Program-made: the position numbers and the translations under genes
Shown here: piece after piece, positions 1 to 7,782 of the stretch
How the letters are laid out: each line of letters starts with the position of its first letter
How positions within the stretch are numbered: the first letter of the stretch is position 1
Notes under the pieces: model-generated
Database searches by the model: none
Seen by the model: only the letters and a program-made list of their open reading frames with translations
Told to the model about the DNA's origin: nothing
DNA from: Posidoniimonas polymericola
GTDB taxonomy: Bacteria; Planctomycetota; Planctomycetia; Pirellulales; Lacipirellulaceae
Assembly (NCBI RefSeq): GCF_007859935.1
Contig: NZ_SJPO01000002.1
Coordinates: 620,001 to 684,000, forward strand
Direction of reading: 5' to 3'
DNA: 64,000 nucleotides

Positions 1-6
1 TCGCCG

Positions 7-114
7 CTACTTGTTCTTCTTGGCCTGCTTGGCGGCCCGCTTCTCCTTGGGGGTCAGCACGGCCTTCTTCTGGGCTTCGCGTTTGCCCTTGTCCTTACTC
101 CCTTTGTCGCCCAC
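7..114 (-). CDS. Small lysine-rich hypothetical protein (35 aa)
   Basis: A very short gene read from a GTG start whose codon is at 112-114, preceded on the minus strand by AGGGAG about 7 bases away, a convincing ribosome binding site. The product is almost entirely charged, with a KDKGKREAQKK segment followed by LTPKEKRAAKQAKK and no predicted membrane segment. From memory, similar short basic peptides are common in planctomycete genomes, but I know no function; nucleic acid binding is a guess from charge alone. A longer reading with an ATG at 312 is possible, but its upstream part looks like non-coding translation. The gene is divergent from the zinc-ribbon gene that follows. Confidence 0.6.
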   Translation of the reverse strand: MGDKGSKDKGKREAQKKAVLTPKEKRAAKQAKKNK

Positions 115-339
115 AGTCGTTCTCCCTAATGGCGGTAAGCCAGCTGAGCTGGCGGCGGCGGCCGGACGCGGGCATTGGCAGTCGCCAATAAACTCCCGTT
201 CCGGAACAGCCCGCCGAGAAATTGTACCCATTCGGCGGTCCGGCGTCGCGCCGCGGGATAGCGCACTTGTTACAATTGGACCGAGCAGCGGCCGTGAGCG
301 CCGCATCGGCAAGCGAGACTCTGAGGTGTGAACGCCGCC

Positions 340-747
340 ATGAGCCGCGACAACCGTATCGCCGTTGATTGCAGCAACTGCGGCCAGGTGTACCAGGTGA
401 TGCCGCCGCAGGCGGACCTGCGGGCGCAGTGCCGCCGGTGTGGCACGGTGTTTGTCATCCCGGCCACCGCCGCGGCGCGTCCGGGGGGCGGGCGCCCTGT
501 CCGGCGTCCGTCGGAAGAAGGGCGGGCCGCCGACGCCCTGGCGGTTTTGCCGCTAGTGGCCGCGGGTGGGGGTGTGCTCGGCATGCGCTCGCTGCGGGTG
601 GAGGATCAGCAGGCGGCGCCGAGCGAGGCGATGCCGCGTAGCAGGGTGGCGCGGCTGTCGAAACCCCGCGGAGAGCAGCGATTTGCCTCTTTATCACCAC
701 GCCGGGACGCGGCTCCCGCCGCCGCTCTTGACCTGCGATTCGCGTGA
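340..747 (+). CDS. MJ0042-type zinc-ribbon protein
   Basis: The N-terminus carries two CxxC knuckles (residues 11-14 and about 30-33) in the pattern CSNC...CRRC, the short zinc ribbon seen at the start of many planctomycete and deltaproteobacterial proteins. The rest is low-complexity, Arg/Ala/Pro rich, with a weak hydrophobic stretch near residues 65-80. I chose the ATG at 340; a GTG at 328 would add four residues. The next gene begins 11 bases after this stop and encodes a second protein with the same ribbon, so the pair probably arose by tandem duplication and may be co-transcribed. Function unknown. Confidence 0.6.
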   Translation: MSRDNRIAVDCSNCGQVYQVMPPQADLRAQCRRCGTVFVIPATAAARPGGGRPVRRPSEEGRAADALAVLPLVAAGGGVLGMRSLRVEDQQAAPSEAMPRSRVARLSKPRGEQRFASLSPRRDAAPAAALDLRFA

Positions 748-758
748 GGGCCCTCAAA

Positions 759-1136
759 ATGGACGCCGATTCTGAACAAGCCGTCGAGTGCGGCGGTTGT
801 GGGCGGGTCTACCATGTACGGCCCGCGACCGAGGTGCGGCGGGCCCAGTGCGCCCGCTGTGGCGGCCACTTCGAAATCCCTCTTCAGCGGGTCATCAAGC
901 CGGCTAGCCGGCGTCCCCCGCAGCGCCGCCAGTCGGCCATGGACCATCGGACGATGGCGGCCGCCGCGAGCCGGATCGCCGCCAGGCAGCACCCGCTGCA
1001 GTACCGTGTGAGCAACGGCTGGTGGCTGGCGGTGATCCTGGTAATCGCGGCCGTGGCCGCGTTGGCGGTGTTTCACCCGCGGGACGAATTGCCGCAGTCG
1101 ACTCCCTACCGTCCGCCGCCGGCGAATCTCGAGTAG
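759..1136 (+). CDS. Zinc-ribbon protein with C-terminal membrane anchor
   Basis: A 125-residue protein with two CxxC pairs in the first 35 residues (CGGC and CARC) and one clear transmembrane segment near residues 88-108 (GWWLAVILVIAAVAALAVF), followed by a short Pro-rich tail. The ribbon should lie in the cytoplasm if the helix is a simple C-terminal anchor. It is the tandem partner of the preceding zinc-ribbon gene. A GTG at 744 would extend the start by five codons and overlap the previous stop. The last 31 bases overlap the 3' end of the convergent hydrolase gene. No function can be assigned from the sequence. Confidence 0.65.
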   Translation: MDADSEQAVECGGCGRVYHVRPATEVRRAQCARCGGHFEIPLQRVIKPASRRPPQRRQSAMDHRTMAAAASRIAARQHPLQYRVSNGWWLAVILVIAAVAALAVFHPRDELPQSTPYRPPPANLE

Positions 1137-2218
1137 CGCCCGCCCGACGCCGCTATCGCCGTTCGTTGGCGCTGTTCGTTGGCGCCGGAGTCGGCGACCT
1201 CTACCTCGGCGGCGTCCTGGTCGGCGTAGGTCAGCAGCGACCACGCCTTGCGCATCACGCCGGGGGCCGAGACGTAGTCGCACAGGTCGTGGCTCCGCCC
1301 GACCGAGCTGGTGACGTTGATCAGCCGGACCCGTTGGGCGCGTTCGCGGTCGAGGCAGGTTGGGCCGGCGTAGCCCATCGCCTGGGGGTCGTAGTTGCGG
1401 CCGAGCAGTTCGAAGTACTTCATCGCCGGGTCGCGGTTGTTGATGGTCATGATCAGCTTGTCGGTGGCGTCCATCGCGTCGCCGTGGCGGCGTCCGCGGC
1501 CGAGCCAGTCGGCGTCAAACGCGGCCGCCAGGTAGAACGCACGGGCCGAGCGGGGGGGGCCAGAGAGCTCGCCGGAGCCGAGCTCCTGCAGCGCGCCGCT
1601 GCTGACGCGGGCGCCGTAGCTGTAGCCGAGCAGCCCGAACCGGGACTCGGCGGGCAGCGTGCTGAGCACGTAGCCCAGCTGCTTGCCGACCGGGCCGGTG
1701 CGGGCGGCCTTCTCGCGGAAGTCACGCAGCGGGCCCTTGATCTCATCGGCGCACCACGACCAGATGAGGAAGCGGATGGGGCGGTCGTCGCAGGCAGAGC
1801 GGACGAGTCGGCCGTAGACGTACAGGCCGCGGGCGCGGGTCTCGCCCCAGGAGATCTTGTTGCCGTGGGTGAAGACGATGGTCGGCATGGTCGCGTCGGC
1901 CGCGGCGACCACCGAGCGCCACGGTGTGGTTTTCCACTCGCGGCGTCCGTCGGCGTCGAGGTCGGCGAGCTGCTCGGCGTGCAGCCCTGCTTCGATTCGG
2001 GCGTGGTCGGTGCTGCAGCCGATTGGCCGCGAGCTGATCAGCACGACCTGGTCCTGGGGCCGCACACGGACGCAACCCTCGCCCGGGCAGTTGGTCGCGG
2101 CGCACGCCTGGGGCGCAAGCAGCAACGCCAGCGCGGCGAGCGACCATCCCCAGGCAACGGGGAGGGGGCGCACGTCGTTGACGGTTCGTCGGCGTGGGGG
2201 CTCGGCCAGCGGCATCAT
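1106..2218 (-). CDS. Secreted alpha/beta-hydrolase-fold protein
   Basis: The protein has an N-terminal hydrophobic segment typical of a signal peptide (WSLAALALLLAPQACAA) and then an alpha/beta-hydrolase-like region. The strand-turn THGNK fits the oxyanion-hole region and LLGYSYGARV holds the G-x-S-x-G nucleophile elbow. A His in VGRSHDLCDY near the C-terminus could complete the triad. Ester or lipid hydrolysis outside the cytoplasm is likely, but the substrate is unknown. The start is uncertain: ATG codons at 2218 and 2215 and a TTG at 2257 are all possible, none with a clear ribosome binding site. Its 3' end overlaps the convergent zinc-ribbon gene by 31 bases. Confidence 0.7.
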   Translation of the reverse strand: MMPLAEPPRRRTVNDVRPLPVAWGWSLAALALLLAPQACAATNCPGEGCVRVRPQDQVVLISSRPIGCSTDHARIEAGLHAEQLADLDADGRREWKTTPWRSVVAAADATMPTIVFTHGNKISWGETRARGLYVYGRLVRSACDDRPIRFLIWSWCADEIKGPLRDFREKAARTGPVGKQLGYVLSTLPAESRFGLLGYSYGARVSSGALQELGSGELSGPPRSARAFYLAAAFDADWLGRGRRHGDAMDATDKLIMTINNRDPAMKYFELLGRNYDPQAMGYAGPTCLDRERAQRVRLINVTSSVGRSHDLCDYVSAPGVMRKAWSLLTYADQDAAEVEVADSGANEQRQRTAIAASGGRYSRFAGGGR

Positions 2219-2477
2219 CAAGGGGCGGGGAAGCAGGGGGCGGGACGTCGGGGGCAAGCCACAGCCGACACATCAATCGCTTCGTAGAAACGTAGCACGC
2301 GATAAACGCCCGCGCCGGAGCAATGTTGAAAAAAATCAACGGTTGAGTTTGCACATCACGCAGGGTGGGCTAGAGTTGCGTGGCTCCACGCCGCGGACCT
2401 TGTTGATGTTGAGGTTCCGCCCCGCCTTACCAGTGCGACCCTCACGCGCTGCGCCTTCCCCCCAGGGAGGACCTGCC

Positions 2478-2951
2478 ATGAAACGATTCACGTTATTGCT
2501 CGCAGCGCTGATGCTGGTGTCCAGCACTGTCGGCTGCGGCTGTGTACGCCGACTGCGAGACCGGCTGTGCCGCGGCTCCTACTGTGGGCCCGCCGCCGCG
2601 GTGGCCCCGGCCGCGATCGCCTCGCCCGGCATGTACGCGGCGCCGGCCCAGACGCCCTACCAGCAGCCCGTCCAGCAGCCGGTGATGGCGCCCGCGCCGA
2701 TGATGATGATGGCCCCGCAGCCCATGATGACCAACTGCGTGCCGTGCGACCCGTGCTGCATCCCCTGCGACCCGTGCGGGGGCGGCTACTACGGCGCCGG
2801 CTACCCAATGAACGGTATGTACGATTCCGGCTGGTCCGGTTCGTGCGGCTGCAGTGGCGGCAGCGACTACGACTCCAGCTCGGCGCCCGTCCCTGCGGGC
2901 GGGGGGTTTAACGACCCGGCGCCGGTCGGCTCCGGCGACCGAGGAGCCTAG
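2478..2951 (+). CDS. Cys/Pro/Gly-rich secreted lipoprotein, unknown function
   Basis: A 157-residue protein with the start fixed by GGGAGG just upstream of the ATG. Residues 1-20 form a signal peptide ending in VSSTVGC, a plausible lipobox, so the mature protein is probably lipid-anchored. The mature part has a Gln/Pro/Met-rich stretch and then a cluster of CDPC and CIPC pairs followed by Gly/Tyr/Ser-rich sequence, suggesting a disulfide-stabilised or metal-binding surface protein. Cys-rich short secreted proteins like this are frequent in planctomycetes, but no function is known to me. Transcription probably ends at the strong hairpin about 120 bases downstream. Confidence 0.75.
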   Translation: MKRFTLLLAALMLVSSTVGCGCVRRLRDRLCRGSYCGPAAAVAPAAIASPGMYAAPAQTPYQQPVQQPVMAPAPMMMMAPQPMMTNCVPCDPCCIPCDPCGGGYYGAGYPMNGMYDSGWSGSCGCSGGSDYDSSSAPVPAGGGFNDPAPVGSGDRGA

Positions 2952-3072
2952 CCACCGAAACAACCGATAGTCCGGGCCGGACTCCTTCGCCGCCGCACCG
3001 CCCTCCCCTCCTAGGCGGCGATTAGTTTGGCCCCCGTGGCGACCGCATGATGTGGTCGGCCGCGGACCTAAT

Positions 3073-3129
3073 GCGACCCCGTCTGGTCTTCCCATCCTGA
3101 AGCGGGCCAGACGGGGTCGCTCTTGTTTT
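3073..3129 (+). terminator. Rho-independent terminator after lipoprotein gene
   Basis: A perfect 14-bp inverted repeat (GCGACCCCGTCTGG at 3073-3086 and its complement at 3107-3120) with a 20-nt loop is followed by the T-rich TCTTGTTTT. It lies about 120 bases after the lipoprotein stop codon and before the transglutaminase gene, separating the two transcription units. Confidence 0.85.
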
Positions 3130-3223
3130 GACGGTTGTAGTGCGGCGTGTGCACCGCGTCGGCGGTGCGGAGTACAATAGAGGGACCCGCCCCGACGAAC
3201 CCCCTCTGGAGTTCCCTCTGCGT

Positions 3224-4234
3224 ATGTCCTGCTCGCCGCGATTGCGTTCGACTTATCTCACCGCCGCCGCCGCGCTGCTCGCGGCGTTGCTGACAGCCGC
3301 CCTGCCCCGCGCCGCGCTCGCGCAGCTGAAGGAAGCCGAGCCGGAGACCGAGGGCGTCGTGTTCGGCGAACCGGCGGTCGGCAGGTTCAAGGTCGGAGCC
3401 GAGATTACTGCCTCACGCGGCGCGGTGAAGAACATCCGCGCGATGGTGGCCGTCCCGCTTGAGTGCGCCGAGCAGGAGGTGCGGATCGCCGAGGAAGAAT
3501 TCAGCAGCGAGGTCGATTCAGTCGAGTACCGCATGCTCAACGGCGACGGCGCCCGGCAGATGGTGATCAACATCCCGTTCTTGGCCGCCGGCGCCACGGC
3601 CCGCGCGGTCGTGACCTACGACGTCACGACCCGGCCGGTGCTGCCTCCCGAGGACGACCAGGCCGCCGCGTACAAGATCCCGGAGAAGCCCGACCGCCGG
3701 CTGCGGCGGTACCTCACGGCCAGCCCGTACATCGAGTCTCGCCACGGCACGGTCCGCAAGCTGCATCGCGAGGCGCTCGCCGAGGCCGACGAGGACCTGT
3801 CGGACTGGCAGCGGGTCGAGCTGCTGTACGACAAGATGCTGGAAACCATCGAGTACATCGAGGGGGACGACAAGTCGGCCCTGCAGACCCTGCGGGACGG
3901 CAACGCGGACTGCCACGGCCGCAGCGCGGTCTTCATTGCGTTGTGCCGTTCGGCCGGCGTGCCGGCGCGGGTCGTCTGGGTCAACAACCATTGCTACGCC
4001 GAGTTTTATCTGGAAGATGAAGCAGGCGAGGGACGCTGGTTCCCCGCCGAGAGTGCGGGCAGCCGAGCCTTCGGCGAGATGCCGCTGGCGCGGGTCATCC
4101 TGCAGAAGGGCGACAGCTTCACGGTGCCCGAACGCCGCCGCGACAAGCTTCGGTACGCCACGGACTTCATGATCGGGACCCCCATGCCCGGATCGGGGCA
4201 GCCCAAGGCCAAGTACATCCGAGAGCAGCTCTAA
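3224..4234 (+). CDS. Secreted transglutaminase-like domain protein
   Basis: A 336-residue protein with a signal peptide (residues 1-32, ending ALPRAALAQ). The first half is a beta-rich domain of unknown type. The second half is a transglutaminase-like cysteine-protease fold: NADCHGRSAVFIALCRSAG holds the catalytic Cys with the helix that follows it, and VNNHCYAEFYL holds the catalytic His. The usual third-position Asp is not obvious; the region WFPAESAG has Glu-Ser instead. Such proteins cleave or crosslink peptides outside the cytoplasm. The ATG at 3224 was chosen because it starts the signal peptide. The gene follows a terminator and precedes lhgO by 48 bases. Confidence 0.8.
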   Translation: MSCSPRLRSTYLTAAAALLAALLTAALPRAALAQLKEAEPETEGVVFGEPAVGRFKVGAEITASRGAVKNIRAMVAVPLECAEQEVRIAEEEFSSEVDSVEYRMLNGDGARQMVINIPFLAAGATARAVVTYDVTTRPVLPPEDDQAAAYKIPEKPDRRLRRYLTASPYIESRHGTVRKLHREALAEADEDLSDWQRVELLYDKMLETIEYIEGDDKSALQTLRDGNADCHGRSAVFIALCRSAGVPARVVWVNNHCYAEFYLEDEAGEGRWFPAESAGSRAFGEMPLARVILQKGDSFTVPERRRDKLRYATDFMIGTPMPGSGQPKAKYIREQL

Positions 4235-4282
4235 CCGCCCCGCCCCGACACTGGTTTGCCGGAGGCCGGGCCCGAGTCCCCC

Positions 4283-5479
4283 ATGCAGAACAGCGACCTG
4301 TTAGTTATCGGCGGCGGCATCGTGGGGCTGGCGACCGCCTACCGCTTCACCCAGCGGTTCCCCGGCAAGCGGGTCACGCTGCTCGAGAAGGAGGACGCGG
4401 TCGCGCTGCACCAGACCGGCCGCAACTCGGGCGTGCTGCACTCGGGCATCTACTACAAGCCGGGCTCGCTCAAGGCGATCAACTGCCGCGACGGCAAGCT
4501 CGCCATGGAGCAGTTCTGCCGTGACGAGGGGATCCCGTTTGATGTCTGTGGCAAGGTAATCGTCGCGGTCGACCCGACCGAGCTCCCTGCGCTGGACGCC
4601 ATCCGCCAGCGCGGGGAGCAGAACGGCGTCGCGTGCAGCGTGATCGAACGCGACGAGCTGCTCGAGATCGAGCCCCACGTGAGCGGCGTCCGCGCGCTGA
4701 AGGTCCCCTCGACCGGCATCGTTGACTACGGCGAGGTGAGCCGCCGTTTGGCCGACAAGATCCGCGCGGCCGGCGGCGACGTTCGGCTCTCGGCCGAGGT
4801 GGTCGGGATCGATCAGGGCGGCGATCAGATTGTCGCGAAGACCGTTCAGGAAGAATTCTCCGCGGGCTGCCTAGTAAACTGCTGCGGCCTGTACAGCGAC
4901 CGCGTCGCGGAGCTGTCGGGCGCGCAGCCCGGCGCGCGGATCATCCCGTTCCGCGGCGAGTACTTCAAGCTCAAGGACGACGCCAAGCACCTGGTGCGGG
5001 ACCTGATCTACCCGGTGCCCGACCCCTCGTTCCCGTTCCTGGGCGTGCACTTCACGCGGATGATCGACGGCGCCGTAGAGTGCGGACCCAACGCGGTGCT
5101 GGCGTTCGCCAAAGAGGGCTACTTCAAGACCGACGTGAACCTCGGTGAGCTGGCGGGCAGCCTGACCTACCCCGGCTTCGTGAAACTGGCCCTCAAGTAC
5201 TGGAAGACCGGCGCGGGCGAGATGTGGCGGAGCTTCTCCAAGCAGGCCTTCGTCAAGGCGCTGCAGCGGCTCTGCCCCGAGATCCGCGCCGAGCACCTCG
5301 AGCCGGCTCCGGCCGGCGTGCGTGCCCAGGCCGTGCTGCGCGACGGCTCGCTGGTCGACGACTTCCTGATCGAGGAGCACGGCGCGGCGGTCAACGTGCT
5401 GAACGCGCCCAGCCCGGCGGCGACCGCCTCGCTCAACATCGGCGGGCTGATTGTTGACCGCCTGGCGGAGCGGTTCTAG
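4283..5479 (+). CDS. lhgO: L-2-hydroxyglutarate oxidase
   Basis: A 398-residue FAD enzyme of the DAO family, the expected length for LhgO, which oxidises L-2-hydroxyglutarate to 2-oxoglutarate and passes electrons to the membrane quinone pool. The N-terminus has the Rossmann dinucleotide motif VIGGGIVGLATAYRF and ends its beta-alpha-beta unit with LLEKE. HQTGRNSGVLHSGIYY is the characteristic block after the FAD motif in this family, and the C-terminus has VLNAPSPAATASLNIG. The ATG at 4283 is preferred; an in-frame TTG at 4256 would add nine residues absent from the family. It may be co-transcribed with the preceding transglutaminase-like gene. Confidence 0.9.
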   Translation: MQNSDLLVIGGGIVGLATAYRFTQRFPGKRVTLLEKEDAVALHQTGRNSGVLHSGIYYKPGSLKAINCRDGKLAMEQFCRDEGIPFDVCGKVIVAVDPTELPALDAIRQRGEQNGVACSVIERDELLEIEPHVSGVRALKVPSTGIVDYGEVSRRLADKIRAAGGDVRLSAEVVGIDQGGDQIVAKTVQEEFSAGCLVNCCGLYSDRVAELSGAQPGARIIPFRGEYFKLKDDAKHLVRDLIYPVPDPSFPFLGVHFTRMIDGAVECGPNAVLAFAKEGYFKTDVNLGELAGSLTYPGFVKLALKYWKTGAGEMWRSFSKQAFVKALQRLCPEIRAEHLEPAPAGVRAQAVLRDGSLVDDFLIEEHGAAVNVLNAPSPAATASLNIGGLIVDRLAERF

Positions 5480-5889
5480 GACGCGTAGGAGCCATGCGTC
5501 GAAAGCAGGGACAGGCTCGGTAGGCCAACGCCGTGCAGCGGAGCCGTACTACCAGCCAACGGGAGTTAGCCCCTAGTTTGGAGCACGCCGGCCACCGTCG
5601 CCGCCTACGGAGATGGACGACACCTCAGCAGCTCATCTCTCGACCGAATCTGCCGAATTCCATGAAGCGTGTGCAGGTTCAATGGTCTTGAATCTGATCG
5701 CGGTTGTGACAACCTCAGCGAGTTTGCCGTCCCTCTCCGGCGCCGCGGGCGATGCAACCGCTGTCGATAAAGGCGGTACGCGATAGCGAGATGCCAAGCG
5801 GAAACTGCAAGCTGCAGTCCGGTTCAGCGCGCAAGGTCTGACAGCGTCGCCGATCAGCCGCCCATCAGTAGACGCATATCGAGACCTCC
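5480..5889. other. Intergenic region between convergent lhgO and GH30 genes
   Basis: About 410 bases with no convincing reading frame, RNA gene or terminator hairpin with a T-run. Both flanking genes end here, so it is a shared 3' region. Confidence 0.5.
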
Positions 5890-7782
5890 TCAGCCGCCTG
5901 CAGGGATCACCAACGTAGTGATTGAACGTTCAGGGCTCAGAGTTTGGGTAAGCAGGCCGTCCATAGCCAGGGTGTAGCGAACGGGGAACTCCTGTTCGTT
6001 AAGAACTACGACCACCACCGAGCCGTCTTCGTTGCGAAATGCGGTTGAGAGGAGCTCTCTGCCGGTGTTTGCTGACAGGACACGTCGGGCGCCGGGGCGG
6101 ATGAATCGGCTGAAGTGACCCAGGTAGTAGTACGAACTGTTGTAGAGCAGACGGTCGCTCTCGACGTCGGCCATGATGGGGGCGCTGCAGTAGTTGCCCA
6201 CGTGGTTGGGGCCGCCGCCCATGTTCAGCAGGAGGTTCCAGTCGATCCACCCGCTGGCGCCGCTGTTGAGATCATTGATGACCGACCGTGCGTAGCGCTC
6301 GCCCGCCGTCCAATCTCCTACGTCCTCCGTGCCCTCGAAGCAACCCTCGGTAAATAGCAGCTTCTTGTCCGGGTAGAAGTCCGTCAGCATCTGGGCGTGG
6401 TGGTGTTCATCAGAAACGTACCAGTGAAACCCGGCCCCCCACACGTATTGCGCCGCCTCCGGGTCGTCGTACACGGTTTTGGCGCGGTCGAAGAGCAGAT
6501 CGCGATTGTGGTCCCACACGATCAGGCGGATGTTGGCGAGGTCCGCGCTGTGGAGCGCCGGCCCCAAGAAGTCGCGGACAAAGTCACGTTCTTCTTCTGC
6601 GGTGTAGATGCAAGACTCCCAACGCTGCACCGCCGCCGGCTCGTTCTGAACGGTGAGGCCCCAGATTTCAATGCCTTCCCTAGCGTACTCTTCGATGTAA
6701 CGGCAGTAGTACCTCGCCCAGGCGTCGCGATACTCGGGCTTGAGCTTCCCTCCGCCTGTCATTTCCCCGTTGGTTTTCATCCACGCAGGCGGGCTCCAGG
6801 GCGACGCCAGCAGCTTAAAACCTCGGCCCCGAGACGCACGCTGGGCGGCCTTGATCAGCGGTATGAGGCGCTCACGATCATGGTCGATGCTGAAGTGCTC
6901 AAGATCGACGTCACCCTCCACCTCATCGTAGGAGTAGTTGCCCACAGAAAAGTCACAGCTATTGATGTGGGTTCGGCAGAGTGTGTAGCCGTGTCCCGTC
7001 TCGCCATCGAAGTAGGCCCGCAGCAGCTCCTCCTGCCTGGCGGGGGAGAGCTGGGCGAAGACGATGCCGGCCGATTCCGTAAAGGCGCCCCCAAAGCCCT
7101 CGATCGTCTGAAAGGACTCTGACGTGTTGACGGCGATAGTAGTCGAGTTTGGCGCGGCCTCTGTCAGCGGACTCAGGCTGTCGCATTCTCTTAAACGGCT
7201 GCCGCGCAGCTGCGCTGTGGTGATTACCTTAATCGGTCCCGAGGTGTCGGGCTTGACGTTGTGTCCCGGCCGCAGTCCTTTGCCGGTTAAGCGCACCGAT
7301 CGAATGTTGCCGAACACGCCATTCGCAAGCTCGGACGGCTGCAACCGCACGACGTGCTCGCCGGCGGGCACCTCCGCACTGCCTAAGGAGATCACACTGA
7401 ATCTGTCCCAGGCGCCCGTGTCCTGCATGGCGCCGTTGAACGACGCGTCCCCCACCGAGACCACGTACGGGCTGCCCGCGAAGGGCGCCTGCGCCGCCAT
7501 CTCGACCTGCACCTCCAGCTTGCAAGGCCGGTCCACCCAGACGGTCCAGGCCGCGACGCTCTCCGCACTGTGCCAGTGTGTCAGCCTTTCGCGCTCGTGG
7601 CGGATTGGCGGACCGGCAAGCTCCGCGGTGTAGCCGCTGAGAACGATCGTGACTTCCGCGTCGTCTCGAGCATCCCCCGTGCGACTTTCTGCAGAGGCAA
7701 GGGACAACCATACGAGAGGAGCAAAGGCCCCCAGCAACCACGCCGCTGGGCGGGTATTCCTGCGGGAACAAATGCCGGTCAT
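5890..7782 (-). CDS. Secreted GH30 family glycoside hydrolase (glucosylceramidase-like)
   Basis: A 630-residue exported enzyme. Residues 1-31 are a signal peptide, about 45-170 form a beta-sandwich-like domain that may bind carbohydrate, and about 200-630 are a GH30 catalytic barrel with its C-terminal beta domain. Recognisable blocks are IEGFGGAFTES near 228, LLASPWSPPAWMKTNG near 324, WGLTVQNEPA with the acid/base Glu381, and KLLFTEGC with the nucleophile Glu479. It should hydrolyse beta-linked glucosides or related glycans outside the cytoplasm; the substrate is unknown. Its ATG overlaps the stop of the FecR gene by 4 bases (ATGA), so the two are probably translationally coupled. Confidence 0.9.
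   Translation of the reverse strand: MTGICSRRNTRPAAWLLGAFAPLVWLSLASAESRTGDARDDAEVTIVLSGYTAELAGPPIRHERERLTHWHSAESVAAWTVWVDRPCKLEVQVEMAAQAPFAGSPYVVSVGDASFNGAMQDTGAWDRFSVISLGSAEVPAGEHVVRLQPSELANGVFGNIRSVRLTGKGLRPGHNVKPDTSGPIKVITTAQLRGSRLRECDSLSPLTEAAPNSTTIAVNTSESFQTIEGFGGAFTESAGIVFAQLSPARQEELLRAYFDGETGHGYTLCRTHINSCDFSVGNYSYDEVEGDVDLEHFSIDHDRERLIPLIKAAQRASRGRGFKLLASPWSPPAWMKTNGEMTGGGKLKPEYRDAWARYYCRYIEEYAREGIEIWGLTVQNEPAAVQRWESCIYTAEEERDFVRDFLGPALHSADLANIRLIVWDHNRDLLFDRAKTVYDDPEAAQYVWGAGFHWYVSDEHHHAQMLTDFYPDKKLLFTEGCFEGTEDVGDWTAGERYARSVINDLNSGASGWIDWNLLLNMGGGPNHVGNYCSAPIMADVESDRLLYNSSYYYLGHFSRFIRPGARRVLSANTGRELLSTAFRNEDGSVVVVVLNEQEFPVRYTLAMDGLLTQTLSPERSITTLVIPAGG

Noticed and set aside
1022..2287. 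421-codon plus-strand frame opposite the hydrolase
   Set aside because: Shadow of the alpha/beta-hydrolase gene; no signal, motifs or ribosome binding site.
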